From positions 53,838 through 117,837 of the forward strand of contig CAKRMK010000007.1 of assembly GCA_934364795.1 (NCBI GenBank): a stretch of DNA of 64,000 bases, in the 5' to 3' direction. Shown in pieces: positions 17,955 through 25,947 of this stretch. This DNA comes from an uncultured Blautia sp. Lineage in GTDB: Bacteria > Bacillota > Clostridia > Lachnospirales > Lachnospiraceae. A program made the translations under genes and the position numbers. Every line of letters begins with the position of its first letter. The stretch's first letter is position 1. The notes beneath the pieces were generated by a model. The model was not told where the DNA came from. It did not search any database and saw nothing but the letters and a program-made list of their open reading frames with translations.

Positions 17955-19544
17955 TTATTTACTGAATTCTGTTAATATTAAATCTGGATTACGATCCTCT
18001 GTCATGCCAACGCTCCATGCATTGATAAACAGAAGAAGCGGATTGCCCTTCAGGTCAGTAACCTTCTTCATATCTGAAGTTCCTACAATCTTGTCCACAT
18101 TTATTTCGTCTTTATTTGCAATCCATCTGATATGCTCATATGGCAGGTTCTCCAGACGGATTTCCACATTGTATTCATTTTCCAGGCGGTATTTCAGCAC
18201 ATCGAACTGAAGCACACCTACAACACCTACAATGATTTCTTCCATATTTCCGTAAAGCTCCTGGAAGATCTGAATAGCACCTTCCTGGGCAATCTGGTTA
18301 ATTCCCTTTACGAACTGCTTTCTCTTCATGGTATCCAGAAGTCTTACCCTTGCAAAATGCTCCGGTGCAAAGGTAGGAATACCTTCAAATGCAAATTTAT
18401 TTCCAGGAGTACAGATAGTATCTCCAATAGAGAAAATACCCGGGTCAAATACACCAATAATATCCCCTGCATAAGCCTCTTCTACCACATGACGGGATTC
18501 TGCCATCATCTGCTGTGGCTGAAGAAGACGCATTTTCTTATCACCCTGGACATGATAAACCTCCTGGGTGGCATCAAACTTGCCGGAACAGATACGCATA
18601 AATGCAATACGGTCACGGTGTGCTTTGTTCATATTTGCCTGGATTTTAAAGACAAAAGCGGAAAAATCATCACTCATGGGATCTACAAGACCGCAGTCTG
18701 CCATTCTTGGAAGCGGTGAAGTGGTCATTTTCAGGAAATGTTCCAGGAAAGTCTCCACACCAAAGTTGGTAAGAGCTGATCCGAAGAATACAGGAGTAAG
18801 TTCTCCCTTACTTACCATCTCCTGGTCAAACTCTGCGCTGGCACCATCCAGAAGCTCAATTTCCTCCAGAAGCTGGTCTTTCTGCTCCGGATCCATTACT
18901 TCTAACACGTGTGGATCATCCAGAGAAATCTCCTCAAAGCTTCCCTCCTTGGTACCTTTCTGGGTATCAGAAAAAGTAAGGATTTTATTGGTATTGCGGT
19001 CGTAAACACCGCGGAATTTCTTACCGGAACCGATTGGCCAGTTAATAGGGCAGGTTGCAATTCCCAGCTCTTTTTCGATTTCATCCAGAAGATCGAAGGT
19101 GTCATTGGCATCACGGTCCATTTTATTAATAAAAGTAAAAATAGGAATGTGTCTCATAACACAGACCTTAAACAGCTTTCTGGTCTGTGCTTCAACGCCC
19201 TTGGAACCATCAATAACCATGACTGCTGAATCTGCTGCCATCAGAGTACGGTAGGTATCCTCTGAGAAGTCCTGATGTCCCGGGGTATCCAGGATATTGA
19301 TACAATATCCGTCATAATGAAACTGTAATACGGAAGAAGTAACGGAAATACCTCTCTCCTTCTCAATTTCCATCCAGTCTGATACTGCATGGCGGGCCGT
19401 TGCCTTTCCTTTAACGCTTCCGGCCAGATTAATGGCTCCGCCATACAGCAGGAATTTCTCTGTAAGAGTGGTCTTACCTGCATCCGGGTGGGAAATAATG
19501 GCAAAGGTTCTTCTTTTTTCTATTTCTTTCGTATACTTCGACAC
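17955..19544 (-). CDS. prfC: Peptide chain release factor 3
   Basis: GTPase that recycles class I release factors. The 529 residues show G1 SHPDAGKTTLTEK, G3 DTPGHQDFSEDTYRTL, G4 INKMDRDAND and the RF3-specific C-terminal domain (VVGVLQFDVLKYRLENEYNVE). The start is the GTG at 19544 (VSKYTKEIEKRRTFA) preceded by AGGAGGCTAAAC; an ATG 12 codons upstream has no site. It sits between asp23 and spoIIIAH, where Bacillus carries accB-accC. Confidence 0.96.
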   Translation of the reverse strand: MSKYTKEIEKRRTFAIISHPDAGKTTLTEKFLLYGGAINLAGSVKGKATARHAVSDWMEIEKERGISVTSSVLQFHYDGYCINILDTPGHQDFSEDTYRTLMAADSAVMVIDGSKGVEAQTRKLFKVCVMRHIPIFTFINKMDRDANDTFDLLDEIEKELGIATCPINWPIGSGKKFRGVYDRNTNKILTFSDTQKGTKEGSFEEISLDDPHVLEVMDPEQKDQLLEEIELLDGASAEFDQEMVSKGELTPVFFGSALTNFGVETFLEHFLKMTTSPLPRMADCGLVDPMSDDFSAFVFKIQANMNKAHRDRIAFMRICSGKFDATQEVYHVQGDKKMRLLQPQQMMAESRHVVEEAYAGDIIGVFDPGIFSIGDTICTPGNKFAFEGIPTFAPEHFARVRLLDTMKRKQFVKGINQIAQEGAIQIFQELYGNMEEIIVGVVGVLQFDVLKYRLENEYNVEIRLENLPYEHIRWIANKDEINVDKIVGTSDMKKVTDLKGNPLLLFINAWSVGMTEDRNPDLILTEFSK

Positions 19545-19667
19545 GTTTAGCCTCCTAATTAATTCTATCTCTCTATGCAAACTTTCTTATTTTGCAATTG
19601 TTCAGTCTCTTATATGCAGTTTTTGATATCTGCAACATCCTATTCTATTATAAGGACTGCCGCACTG

Positions 19668-20354
19668 TCAAGGGGTATCGTCATCAATATCCACAGATGT
19701 TTCCAGGGATGCATCTTTATCTGTCAGTTCCTCCTCACTTTCATTTAGCGGAGTGATCACAATATTTTCAGGAGCGATTCCTGTTTTCCGTTTTACAATA
19801 TCTTCAATCTGGGCTCTTTTTGCATCGCTTAAATCAGCCTGCGGTACTACCACATCTGCTGTTTCTCCTGTAAGATTTACAATCACATTTTCAAAGCCCT
19901 TTGCTTCCAGAAGAAGCTCTGCTGCTGATTCTTTTTCTGTAAGATCAGCCATGGATACCATGGTACTTACAGCTTCCTGCTTCTGTTCGTCTCCCAGCTC
20001 CTGATTGTTAATGATAGACTGCAGGTCAGCTTTATTCTGGGAACGGATCTGTTCCCTGGACAGCTTTGCCTGGGCTGCAAAATCAGAAGCAGCCGTAAGT
20101 ACAGCCTCCCCTGGTGTGCTGGTAGTCTGATCAGTCACACCTGTAAGAGTGCTATCTGCCCCGTTCTCATCCAGAAGGGCTGTTTCATCGGTAAGGTCAT
20201 AGTCCACTTCATCCAGAATACTACTGCTGTCTGTGCTTGCCTCCTTATCCTTCAGCCCAAGATCTACATCTGCAAAGTTCAGGTATCCTGCAACTGCGAT
20301 AAGTACCGCCAGTGAAGTAATGATCACCTGATTTTTTCTGAAAATCTTTTTCAC
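19668..20354 (-). CDS. spoIIIAH: Stage III sporulation protein AH
   Basis: Mother-cell half of the SpoIIQ-SpoIIIAH channel across the engulfed forespore membranes. 228 residues: basic N-terminus, one transmembrane helix (VIITSLAVLIAVAGYLNF), a variable acidic linker and the C-terminal YscJ/FliF-like domain (LEAKGFENVIVNLTGETADVVV). The GTG at 20354 is preferred over the ATG at 20369 because that ATG lies inside the AGGAGAGGTAAA ribosome site. Last gene of the spoIIIA operon. Confidence 0.93.
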   Translation of the reverse strand: MKKIFRKNQVIITSLAVLIAVAGYLNFADVDLGLKDKEASTDSSSILDEVDYDLTDETALLDENGADSTLTGVTDQTTSTPGEAVLTAASDFAAQAKLSREQIRSQNKADLQSIINNQELGDEQKQEAVSTMVSMADLTEKESAAELLLEAKGFENVIVNLTGETADVVVPQADLSDAKRAQIEDIVKRKTGIAPENIVITPLNESEEELTDKDASLETSVDIDDDTP

Positions 20355-20365
20355 TTTACCTCTCC

Positions 20366-20836
20366 TCATTTCATTTTTACTATTTTTATTTTATGGGCTT
20401 CTATCTGAAATAATGCCATAACTCCTTCCACAATATTCCTGGAAACCACAGAATTGTCAGCTCCCTGTGCCGCGATCAGTACCCCTGTTACCTTTTCTTT
20501 TCCTGAACTGTAAAAGCTTTTGCCATCCTCTGCCTCTCCTGTCATCAAAACCACCCGGACTTTTCCCACTCCCTCTACCTGCGACAAAAGATCCTCCAGT
20601 TTTCCCTCAAGAACGCTTCGTTCTGCATCTGTTTCATTAGAATCTCCCCCTGCAAAAATCCCGTTTTGAAGAACCGTATTCTGGGATGTATTTGTTTTTT
20701 TATCACTAACCGGAAGTGCTATTACCATCAGAAGCAGTCCCAGAAGGAGAAGGATCACCCACTGCCTGCTCCCCATTTTGCCAAGAAATGATTTCACAGT
20801 TTGCTTCGGAAATTCCCCATTCTCCTTTAAGCTCAT
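20366..20836 (-). CDS. spoIIIAG: Stage III sporulation protein AG
   Basis: 156 residues: one transmembrane helix at about 26-43 (WVILLLLGLLLMVIALPVS) and a ring-forming YscJ-like domain (LEDLLSQVEGVGKVRVVLMTGE). It forms a large ring in the outer forespore membrane. The ATG at 20836 has GGGGGA 8-9 bases upstream but lies inside spoIIIAF, giving a 131-base overlap; an alternative ATG at 20776 lacks a ribosome site and would remove most residues before the helix. Confidence 0.9.
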   Translation of the reverse strand: MSLKENGEFPKQTVKSFLGKMGSRQWVILLLLGLLLMVIALPVSDKKTNTSQNTVLQNGIFAGGDSNETDAERSVLEGKLEDLLSQVEGVGKVRVVLMTGEAEDGKSFYSSGKEKVTGVLIAAQGADNSVVSRNIVEGVMALFQIEAHKIKIVKMK

Positions 20837-21266
20837 CCTTTATCCCCCTTTCAAGCTCCGCATCTGGTGCCTCCTTTGTCCACAGGACCGCTTTTAATGT
20901 CTCCCCTTCTATATGTACTTCACACTTTATGGTTTCTATGCCTTTCTTTTGCAGATCTTTTCTGATATTTTCTCCAAGCAGCTCTTCATATCCTTTTTCC
21001 AGCAGGTTTTTCTGGAGATTTTCCATATCCTGTTCCAGCCTTTTGTTTTCCTCCTGGCTGTAAATAAGAGAAAAGCTGCCTGGAAGCTCTCTTGTCTTTT
21101 CCAGAATGGAAAATACAGACGTCACCAGAATGACAATGAGCACAAGTCCCATAAAAAAACGCACGTAGCGTTGATATTTTTCCGTTGGAACCAGATGGAG
21201 AAGCATGGTAAGAAGGATATAAAAAATGGCAAGACATCTGATCCAGCTGTAAAGTGCCTCTTTCAT
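20706..21266 (-). CDS. spoIIIAF: Stage III sporulation protein AF
   Basis: 186 residues with two N-terminal membrane helices (LAIFYILLTMLLHLV and FFMGLVLIVILVTSVFSIL) and a soluble C-terminal domain related to the AG/AH ring domains (IETIKCEVHIEGETLKAVL). ATG at 21266 overlaps the AE stop (TAATG) with GGGGGAG upstream. The Ser/Gly-rich end (DPSPSGTASDGNSTSG) is encoded in the stretch shared with spoIIIAG. Confidence 0.9.
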   Translation of the reverse strand: MKEALYSWIRCLAIFYILLTMLLHLVPTEKYQRYVRFFMGLVLIVILVTSVFSILEKTRELPGSFSLIYSQEENKRLEQDMENLQKNLLEKGYEELLGENIRKDLQKKGIETIKCEVHIEGETLKAVLWTKEAPDAELERGIKDELKGEWGISEANCEIISWQNGEQAVGDPSPSGTASDGNSTSG

Positions 21267-22546
21267 TACACTCCCCCTGCTGTCATCATCAAAATTACAA
21301 ACGTAAGAATGCACAGAATTTCCGCTGTCATCATAATACGAAGAAGCATGGCGCAGCCTTCTCCCATAGTTCCAAGACATCCCACGATCCGCTTATCTGA
21401 CACTGGCTGGGCAATTGCTGCCAGAAAACGATAGCTAAGAGATAATATGCCATAGTGGATTACAGGTGTTGCCCCGGCCAGAAGCAAGGCGATCACTGCC
21501 ACCACTCCAAGACAGTTTTTCACAAGAAGTGCTCCTGTCAGGATCAGTTCTGTTACCATATTAACAGCATTTCCCACAGCCGGAATGGCTCCTGCTGTTT
21601 TTCCTATGGCAGTTCTTTTTAATGCATCCATTGCCGGGGAAACAAGCCCACGGACCACCTGAAGTCCCAGAACTGCTCCCAGCATGGTTTTTAATCCCCA
21701 GCTTATCAATGTTTCCAGAAGATCTGCCATTTTACTTAGCATGTCCTCTTTTGACAAATGGTTTACCAGGCAAAGAAGTACATAAAGATTGGCGCCAGGC
21801 AAAATCAGGGTAAGAAGCATCCACTCCACCAGCCACACCAGAAGAAGCACTCCCTGATAAAAAGCTGCTGCGCTAAGAGTGCCGGATGAAGCTGATATAG
21901 CCACAAAATAAGCAGGGGAAAGCCCTTTCATAAACTGTGTCAGCCAGTCCAGCTGTTTTCCAAGAGAAGCTCCAAGCTGCTGATAGCTGTTCATCAGTAT
22001 GGTAAACAAAAGCAGATATACCATGTAAAAGCTTACATCTCCGATCTGGCTGTTTTCAAATACTGCTGCAAAATTAGAGAACACTGCTGCTGCCAGAACA
22101 AGAAGCAAAATACGGAAAAAATTTTCTCTTTCTTTTTCCAGCTGGTCAAAAAAAAGACCGTGCAGAAATTCCTGCACCGCCTCTTTTGAAACTGCTGTTT
22201 TTCCTGTTATCATGTTTTTCAGTGTGGTTTCCAGGGAAAAACTGTTTTCACCCAGCATTTCATCCATTAAGTTTTGCACCTGCTCAAAGGACATGTCTGA
22301 TACAAGCTCCCCGGTTATTTCGTTAACTCCCCAGTTATTGATATTTCCAGATTCATTTTCGGAATCATTTGGGGAACAGGCTTTAGAGCTGGCCCCCAAA
22401 AGGCTTTCTTCAAGTTGTATGTCATAATTTGTGGAAGATTTTGCCTCTATTTTTGTATTCAGAAGAATCATCCCTCCAAAAATCAAGCACACACAAATTT
22501 TCCACGCCCCTTTCCCCCACCTACTGTACCTTCTTTTCCTGTTCAT
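21266..22546 (-). CDS. spoIIIAE: Stage III sporulation protein AE
   Basis: Polytopic core of the SpoIIIA complex. 426 residues: cleavable-like N-terminal signal (WKICVCLIFGGMILLNTKIEA), an acidic extracytoplasmic segment to about residue 130, then at least six membrane helices including the conserved VRGLVSPAMDALKRTA..AIPAVGNAVNMVTELILTGALLVKNCLG region. Overlaps AD by 4 bases and AF by 1. Confidence 0.95.
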   Translation of the reverse strand: MNRKRRYSRWGKGAWKICVCLIFGGMILLNTKIEAKSSTNYDIQLEESLLGASSKACSPNDSENESGNINNWGVNEITGELVSDMSFEQVQNLMDEMLGENSFSLETTLKNMITGKTAVSKEAVQEFLHGLFFDQLEKERENFFRILLLVLAAAVFSNFAAVFENSQIGDVSFYMVYLLLFTILMNSYQQLGASLGKQLDWLTQFMKGLSPAYFVAISASSGTLSAAAFYQGVLLLVWLVEWMLLTLILPGANLYVLLCLVNHLSKEDMLSKMADLLETLISWGLKTMLGAVLGLQVVRGLVSPAMDALKRTAIGKTAGAIPAVGNAVNMVTELILTGALLVKNCLGVVAVIALLLAGATPVIHYGILSLSYRFLAAIAQPVSDKRIVGCLGTMGEGCAMLLRIMMTAEILCILTFVILMMTAGGV

Positions 22547-22929
22547 ACCATAAACTCCTGAATGGTTTTCAAAAGTGCCATAAGAACCGGCATGCTAAGC
22601 ACCATTACTGACAGTTTGCAAAACAGTTCTATCTGCGCCGCTGTTGTACTGTAACCGGCATCTTTGCATATTCCAGATGCAAATTGTCCAATATAGGTGA
22701 TTCCTACCATTTTCACCAATGTGGAAATATACTGGGTATCCACGGGCACTGTTTTTTGAATTTCCCCAAGAGATTCAAACAGATAACGGATTTTTCCCAC
22801 CGCAAGCCCCATGATCACAAGCCCGACTCCCACAGTAATAAAACAGGCGTATTCCGGTCTGGTTCCTTTCATAAGAAAGCCCAGCATAACACCGCATACG
22901 CCTAATAAAGAAATTTTTATAATATCCAT
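22543..22929 (-). CDS. spoIIIAD: Stage III sporulation protein AD
   Basis: 128-residue membrane protein with three to four helices and the family motif VKMVGITYIGQFASGICKDAGYSTTAAQIELFCKL (split here as seen in the frame). AC and AD resemble each other and are expected membrane components of the channel. Starts 69 bases after the AC stop. Confidence 0.93.
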   Translation of the reverse strand: MDIIKISLLGVCGVMLGFLMKGTRPEYACFITVGVGLVIMGLAVGKIRYLFESLGEIQKTVPVDTQYISTLVKMVGITYIGQFASGICKDAGYSTTAAQIELFCKLSVMVLSMPVLMALLKTIQEFMV

Positions 22930-22997
22930 CTGTCCCGCCTCCTGCCTGTTTCCGGCAATTTTCAGTACATTTCACCAATGGGTACAGTAACGAATAT

Positions 22998-23192
22998 TTA
23001 TAATTCAAATAATTTTTTTATACTGTCAAATAACTCATAAATGTAAGGCACGATCCAGAACAGCACCACCAGAAGCCCTGCAAGACTGACCAGAAAAGCC
23101 TGTTCTTCCCTGCCGCTGTGCTTTAACACCTGGGACAAAACAGATACCAGGATCCCCACGGCAGCAATTTTAAAAATAATACTGACTTCCAA
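22998..23192 (-). CDS. spoIIIAC: Stage III sporulation protein AC
   Basis: 64 residues, two membrane helices: IIFKIAAVGILVSVLSQVL and FLVSLAGLLVVLFWIVPYI, with the conserved KHSGREEQAFLVSL loop. Length is exactly typical. Twenty bases downstream of spoIIIAB. Confidence 0.93.
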   Translation of the reverse strand: MEVSIIFKIAAVGILVSVLSQVLKHSGREEQAFLVSLAGLLVVLFWIVPYIYELFDSIKKLFEL

Positions 23193-23212
23193 GGGCTCCT
23201 CCTTTCCATTTT

Positions 23213-23731
23213 CTACCAGAACAGCACTGCCAGAAAAATGCCTCCCAGAATCCCCATGCTTTGATACAGTTTCTTTTTCTGTGGCATGGCTGCTTTCAGG
23301 GCTTTTATCTGGTCTCTCATTTCTTCTTCCAGAAGTTCAAGCTGTCCCACCTGCATTTCCCGATCCAGATATCCAAGCTTTTCTCCAAGAGACAAAAAAC
23401 ACTGCTGTTCTTCTAAAGAAAGCCTGTTCATGGGAAGATTTTTCCTGGCGCAGTGGCAGAAAATAGTTCCAAACGTGATCCCCTGTCTTTTTCCCAGATT
23501 TTCGGCTACTTCTTCCAGAAATGCCCTGTATTCTCCTGACATTTTCAAAGCAATATCCGAAAATGCATCCTCCAGAGATGCCCCGGTACACCGGATTTCC
23601 CCCTTTAACAAAAGAAGTATCCGAAACAGATTTTCCAGGATTCTTACCCGGCAGCCAAGCTCCATGCTTTTACATAGCCCAAGTCCGGTTCCGGAAAAAA
23701 TAATCAGAATGATTCCCGCTGTTTTCAACAA
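23213..23731 (-). CDS. spoIIIAB: Stage III sporulation protein AB
   Basis: 172 residues with an N-terminal membrane helix (TAGIILIIFSGTGLGL), a helical cytosolic/periplasmic body and a C-terminal helix (MGILGGIFLAVLFW), the family layout related to type II secretion GspF. It begins with TTG (23731 or the adjacent TTG at 23728) behind GGGAGG and overlaps spoIIIAA by 7 bases. Confidence 0.92.
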   Translation of the reverse strand: MLKTAGIILIIFSGTGLGLCKSMELGCRVRILENLFRILLLLKGEIRCTGASLEDAFSDIALKMSGEYRAFLEEVAENLGKRQGITFGTIFCHCARKNLPMNRLSLEEQQCFLSLGEKLGYLDREMQVGQLELLEEEMRDQIKALKAAMPQKKKLYQSMGILGGIFLAVLFW

Positions 23732-24642
23732 CGCCTCCCGTTTCTGTCATAAATCCCCTGTACAGTTCCTGCATGATCGCTCCTGTCCAGAAATATATAC
23801 CGTTCAAACACTCTTCTTCTCACCAGCTTTTCAAAAAAAGGCTGATGGATCACATCTTCAATGGAATTTCCATGGGCTGTTGCAATCACTTTACAGCCGC
23901 TGTGGATCACGGATTCCACTGCCTTAAAATCTTCTTCCCTGCCAAGTTCATCCACTGCCACAACAGCAGGTGACATGGAACGGATAAGCATTTCCATTCC
24001 TTCCGCTTTCGGACAGCCATCCAGAACATCGGTACGCATGCCAAGGTCATTTTGGGGAACTCCCTGATAAGAACCTGCCAGTTCACTTCTCTCGTCCACC
24101 ACTCCAACTGTCATTCCGGGAAATTTATCTTTCCCGTTGCTGATCTGCCGGATAATATCCCGAAGAAGCGTAGTCTTGCCCCCTCTTGGCGGAGAAACGA
24201 TCAGAGTATGAGCTACCCAGTCTCTTTTTCGGATATAGGGCATGACCTGGTCTGCACAGCCAACCACTTCATGAGCCAGCCGCACATTGATGCAGGAAAT
24301 ATATTTCATTCCCCGTATTTCATTCCCATCCAGAATTACTTTACCAGTCACCCCTACACGGTGTCCGCCCTGAACAGTGAGAAATCCCTGGCGCACTTCA
24401 TCCTCATAGGAATAAAGAGAATACCCGCTTACGTATTCCATGGTTTCTTTCAGATCTTCTCTGGTAACCACATATTTCCCATCCTTATCTGTCAGAAATC
24501 CCTCACCGCCGTCATAAGTATAAAACAGCGGTCTTCCTACTCTAAGCCGTATTTCATATATCTTATCATAATCAAGGTCTGCATCCACCAAAAGCCTGCG
24601 GATGTTTCCTGCAAACAGGTTCTGAATCTGTTCTGCTTCTAT
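23725..24642 (-). CDS. spoIIIAA: Stage III sporulation protein AA (ATPase), apparent ATA start
   Basis: Secretion-type ATPase of the SpoIIIA complex. It shows YEIRLRVGRPL, Walker A SPPRGGKTTLLRD, VVDERSELAG and AVDELGREEDF. Homology clearly extends upstream of the first conventional start (TTG at 24591): the frame reads E-A-E-Q-I-Q-N-L-F-A-G-N-I-R-R-L-L, the family N-terminus. Between the preceding stop and that TTG the only codon at a proper distance from the ribosome site GAGAGGTGA is ATA at 24642, giving 305 residues, the normal length (307 in Bacillus). Either ATA initiates, or an ATG was mutated to ATA, or CTG at 24618 is used. First gene of the operon. Confidence 0.9.
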   Translation of the reverse strand: MEAEQIQNLFAGNIRRLLVDADLDYDKIYEIRLRVGRPLFYTYDGGEGFLTDKDGKYVVTREDLKETMEYVSGYSLYSYEDEVRQGFLTVQGGHRVGVTGKVILDGNEIRGMKYISCINVRLAHEVVGCADQVMPYIRKRDWVAHTLIVSPPRGGKTTLLRDIIRQISNGKDKFPGMTVGVVDERSELAGSYQGVPQNDLGMRTDVLDGCPKAEGMEMLIRSMSPAVVAVDELGREEDFKAVESVIHSGCKVIATAHGNSIEDVIHQPFFEKLVRRRVFERYIFLDRSDHAGTVQGIYDRNGRRC

Positions 24643-24732
24643 GTTGTATCACCTCTCAATTTTAATATATGTGGACAATCCCGGATTCATGTATATTTGT
24701 TCCACTATATTTGTGCATCACAAAGAACATGG

Positions 24733-25863
24733 TCATTCTACGCGCTGCTGATATTCATCCATCTTGGGAAGGCTAAGCTTCAGGACCCGGTCTACAATGT
24801 TCACAGATGCCGCGCTGTATGCATAAGCTGCTGATTCAAACAGCACATACAGATCATCCCCGTCTACAAAAATCTGCTCAATACGCTCTGGAAAGCGGTA
24901 GCTGATTGCAGAATTTTCGTCTACATAGAGACGCTTATCGGACTTTTCATAAAATACAACCCTGGAAGGAAGGATTCCAAAGGAATGGGACAACAACAGC
25001 TTGTCATTATAAAAAGTCATTCCCTGTGCCTGCTCCGAGATTGTAGAATAATCAAGGGGCACTGCCATTTCAAAGTTCATTCCCAGTCCTTCATCCATGG
25101 TATTGATCAGATTTCCGTCGCCATCCACAGCATATCTGGCAATGGCACTGTCCGTATATTTGGTAAAACAGCCAACATAAAGACAGCCCTCATAAAAGGT
25201 CATAAAAGAATCTCTTACGATTCCGTAAAGGCTGGCAATCTGATTCACCGTAATGGCACGCTGGCTCTCATCATAATCGTAATTTTCCACATCTTCCATC
25301 TTAAGGCTTACCGCCTGGGCAAGCTCCTGGGTATTGGAAGAATACCACAAAATCTGATGTTCACTGTCATAAGCCAGGCCTCCAACATGAGGCTGACCTG
25401 GCAAAACAATTTCTTTTATAAATCTGTGGGTCTCTTTATTAATCATATAGATTACAGAATTATGTTTTTTGGCATGGCAGTAAGCACTGACAAAAACATA
25501 ATCTTCTGTTACAGCCAGTCCCTGTGGCGTCATAGTGGTGCAGATATCCGGCATATCACCTTCGCTGGTAAGAAGCGTCCTGGTAGACTTCAGTCCCGGA
25601 ATAATATAAGTTCCATATTCCCGTTCCTTCTTTCGGTCATCAAAAGCAAACGCCATCAGTTCTTCTTTCTGGGAAAGCATCTGGATCTGCCCCCTTAGGG
25701 TATAGTAGGCAGCCTCCTGATTGGTCACCTTTCTTTTGGTGGGCGGCTCATTTCTTCCTCTGTATATAAATGCATAGGCACAGTAAGAGCCAGCCAGTAC
25801 CAGTACCATCAAAAGGATTCTAAGCCAGAATATGCGGTTTCTCCACTTTCGTTTTTTCGTCAT
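24733..25863 (-). CDS. Membrane-anchored beta-propeller-like protein of unknown function
   Basis: 376 residues. A basic N-terminus and one membrane helix (FWLRILLMVLVLAGSYCAYAFIY) are followed by an extracytoplasmic domain with repeated beta-type segments: TPQGLAVTEDYVFVSAYCH, GGLAYDSEHQILWYSSN, QAQGMTFYNDKLLLSHSFG, IEQIFVDGDDLYVLFES. These resemble propeller blades of quinoprotein/SMP-30-like folds. No catalytic residues are recognisable. It lies alone between a UvrD-like helicase and spoIIIAA on the same strand; a link to sporulation is possible only by position. Confidence 0.8.
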   Translation of the reverse strand: MTKKRKWRNRIFWLRILLMVLVLAGSYCAYAFIYRGRNEPPTKRKVTNQEAAYYTLRGQIQMLSQKEELMAFAFDDRKKEREYGTYIIPGLKSTRTLLTSEGDMPDICTTMTPQGLAVTEDYVFVSAYCHAKKHNSVIYMINKETHRFIKEIVLPGQPHVGGLAYDSEHQILWYSSNTQELAQAVSLKMEDVENYDYDESQRAITVNQIASLYGIVRDSFMTFYEGCLYVGCFTKYTDSAIARYAVDGDGNLINTMDEGLGMNFEMAVPLDYSTISEQAQGMTFYNDKLLLSHSFGILPSRVVFYEKSDKRLYVDENSAISYRFPERIEQIFVDGDDLYVLFESAAYAYSAASVNIVDRVLKLSLPKMDEYQQRVE

Positions 25864-25947
25864 TTATTACACTGCTTTCGCATTTTCGTCACTTTTTCTT
25901 AATTTTTTTGCAACAACAGTCCTCATTATACGTTATATTTCTGGGTT

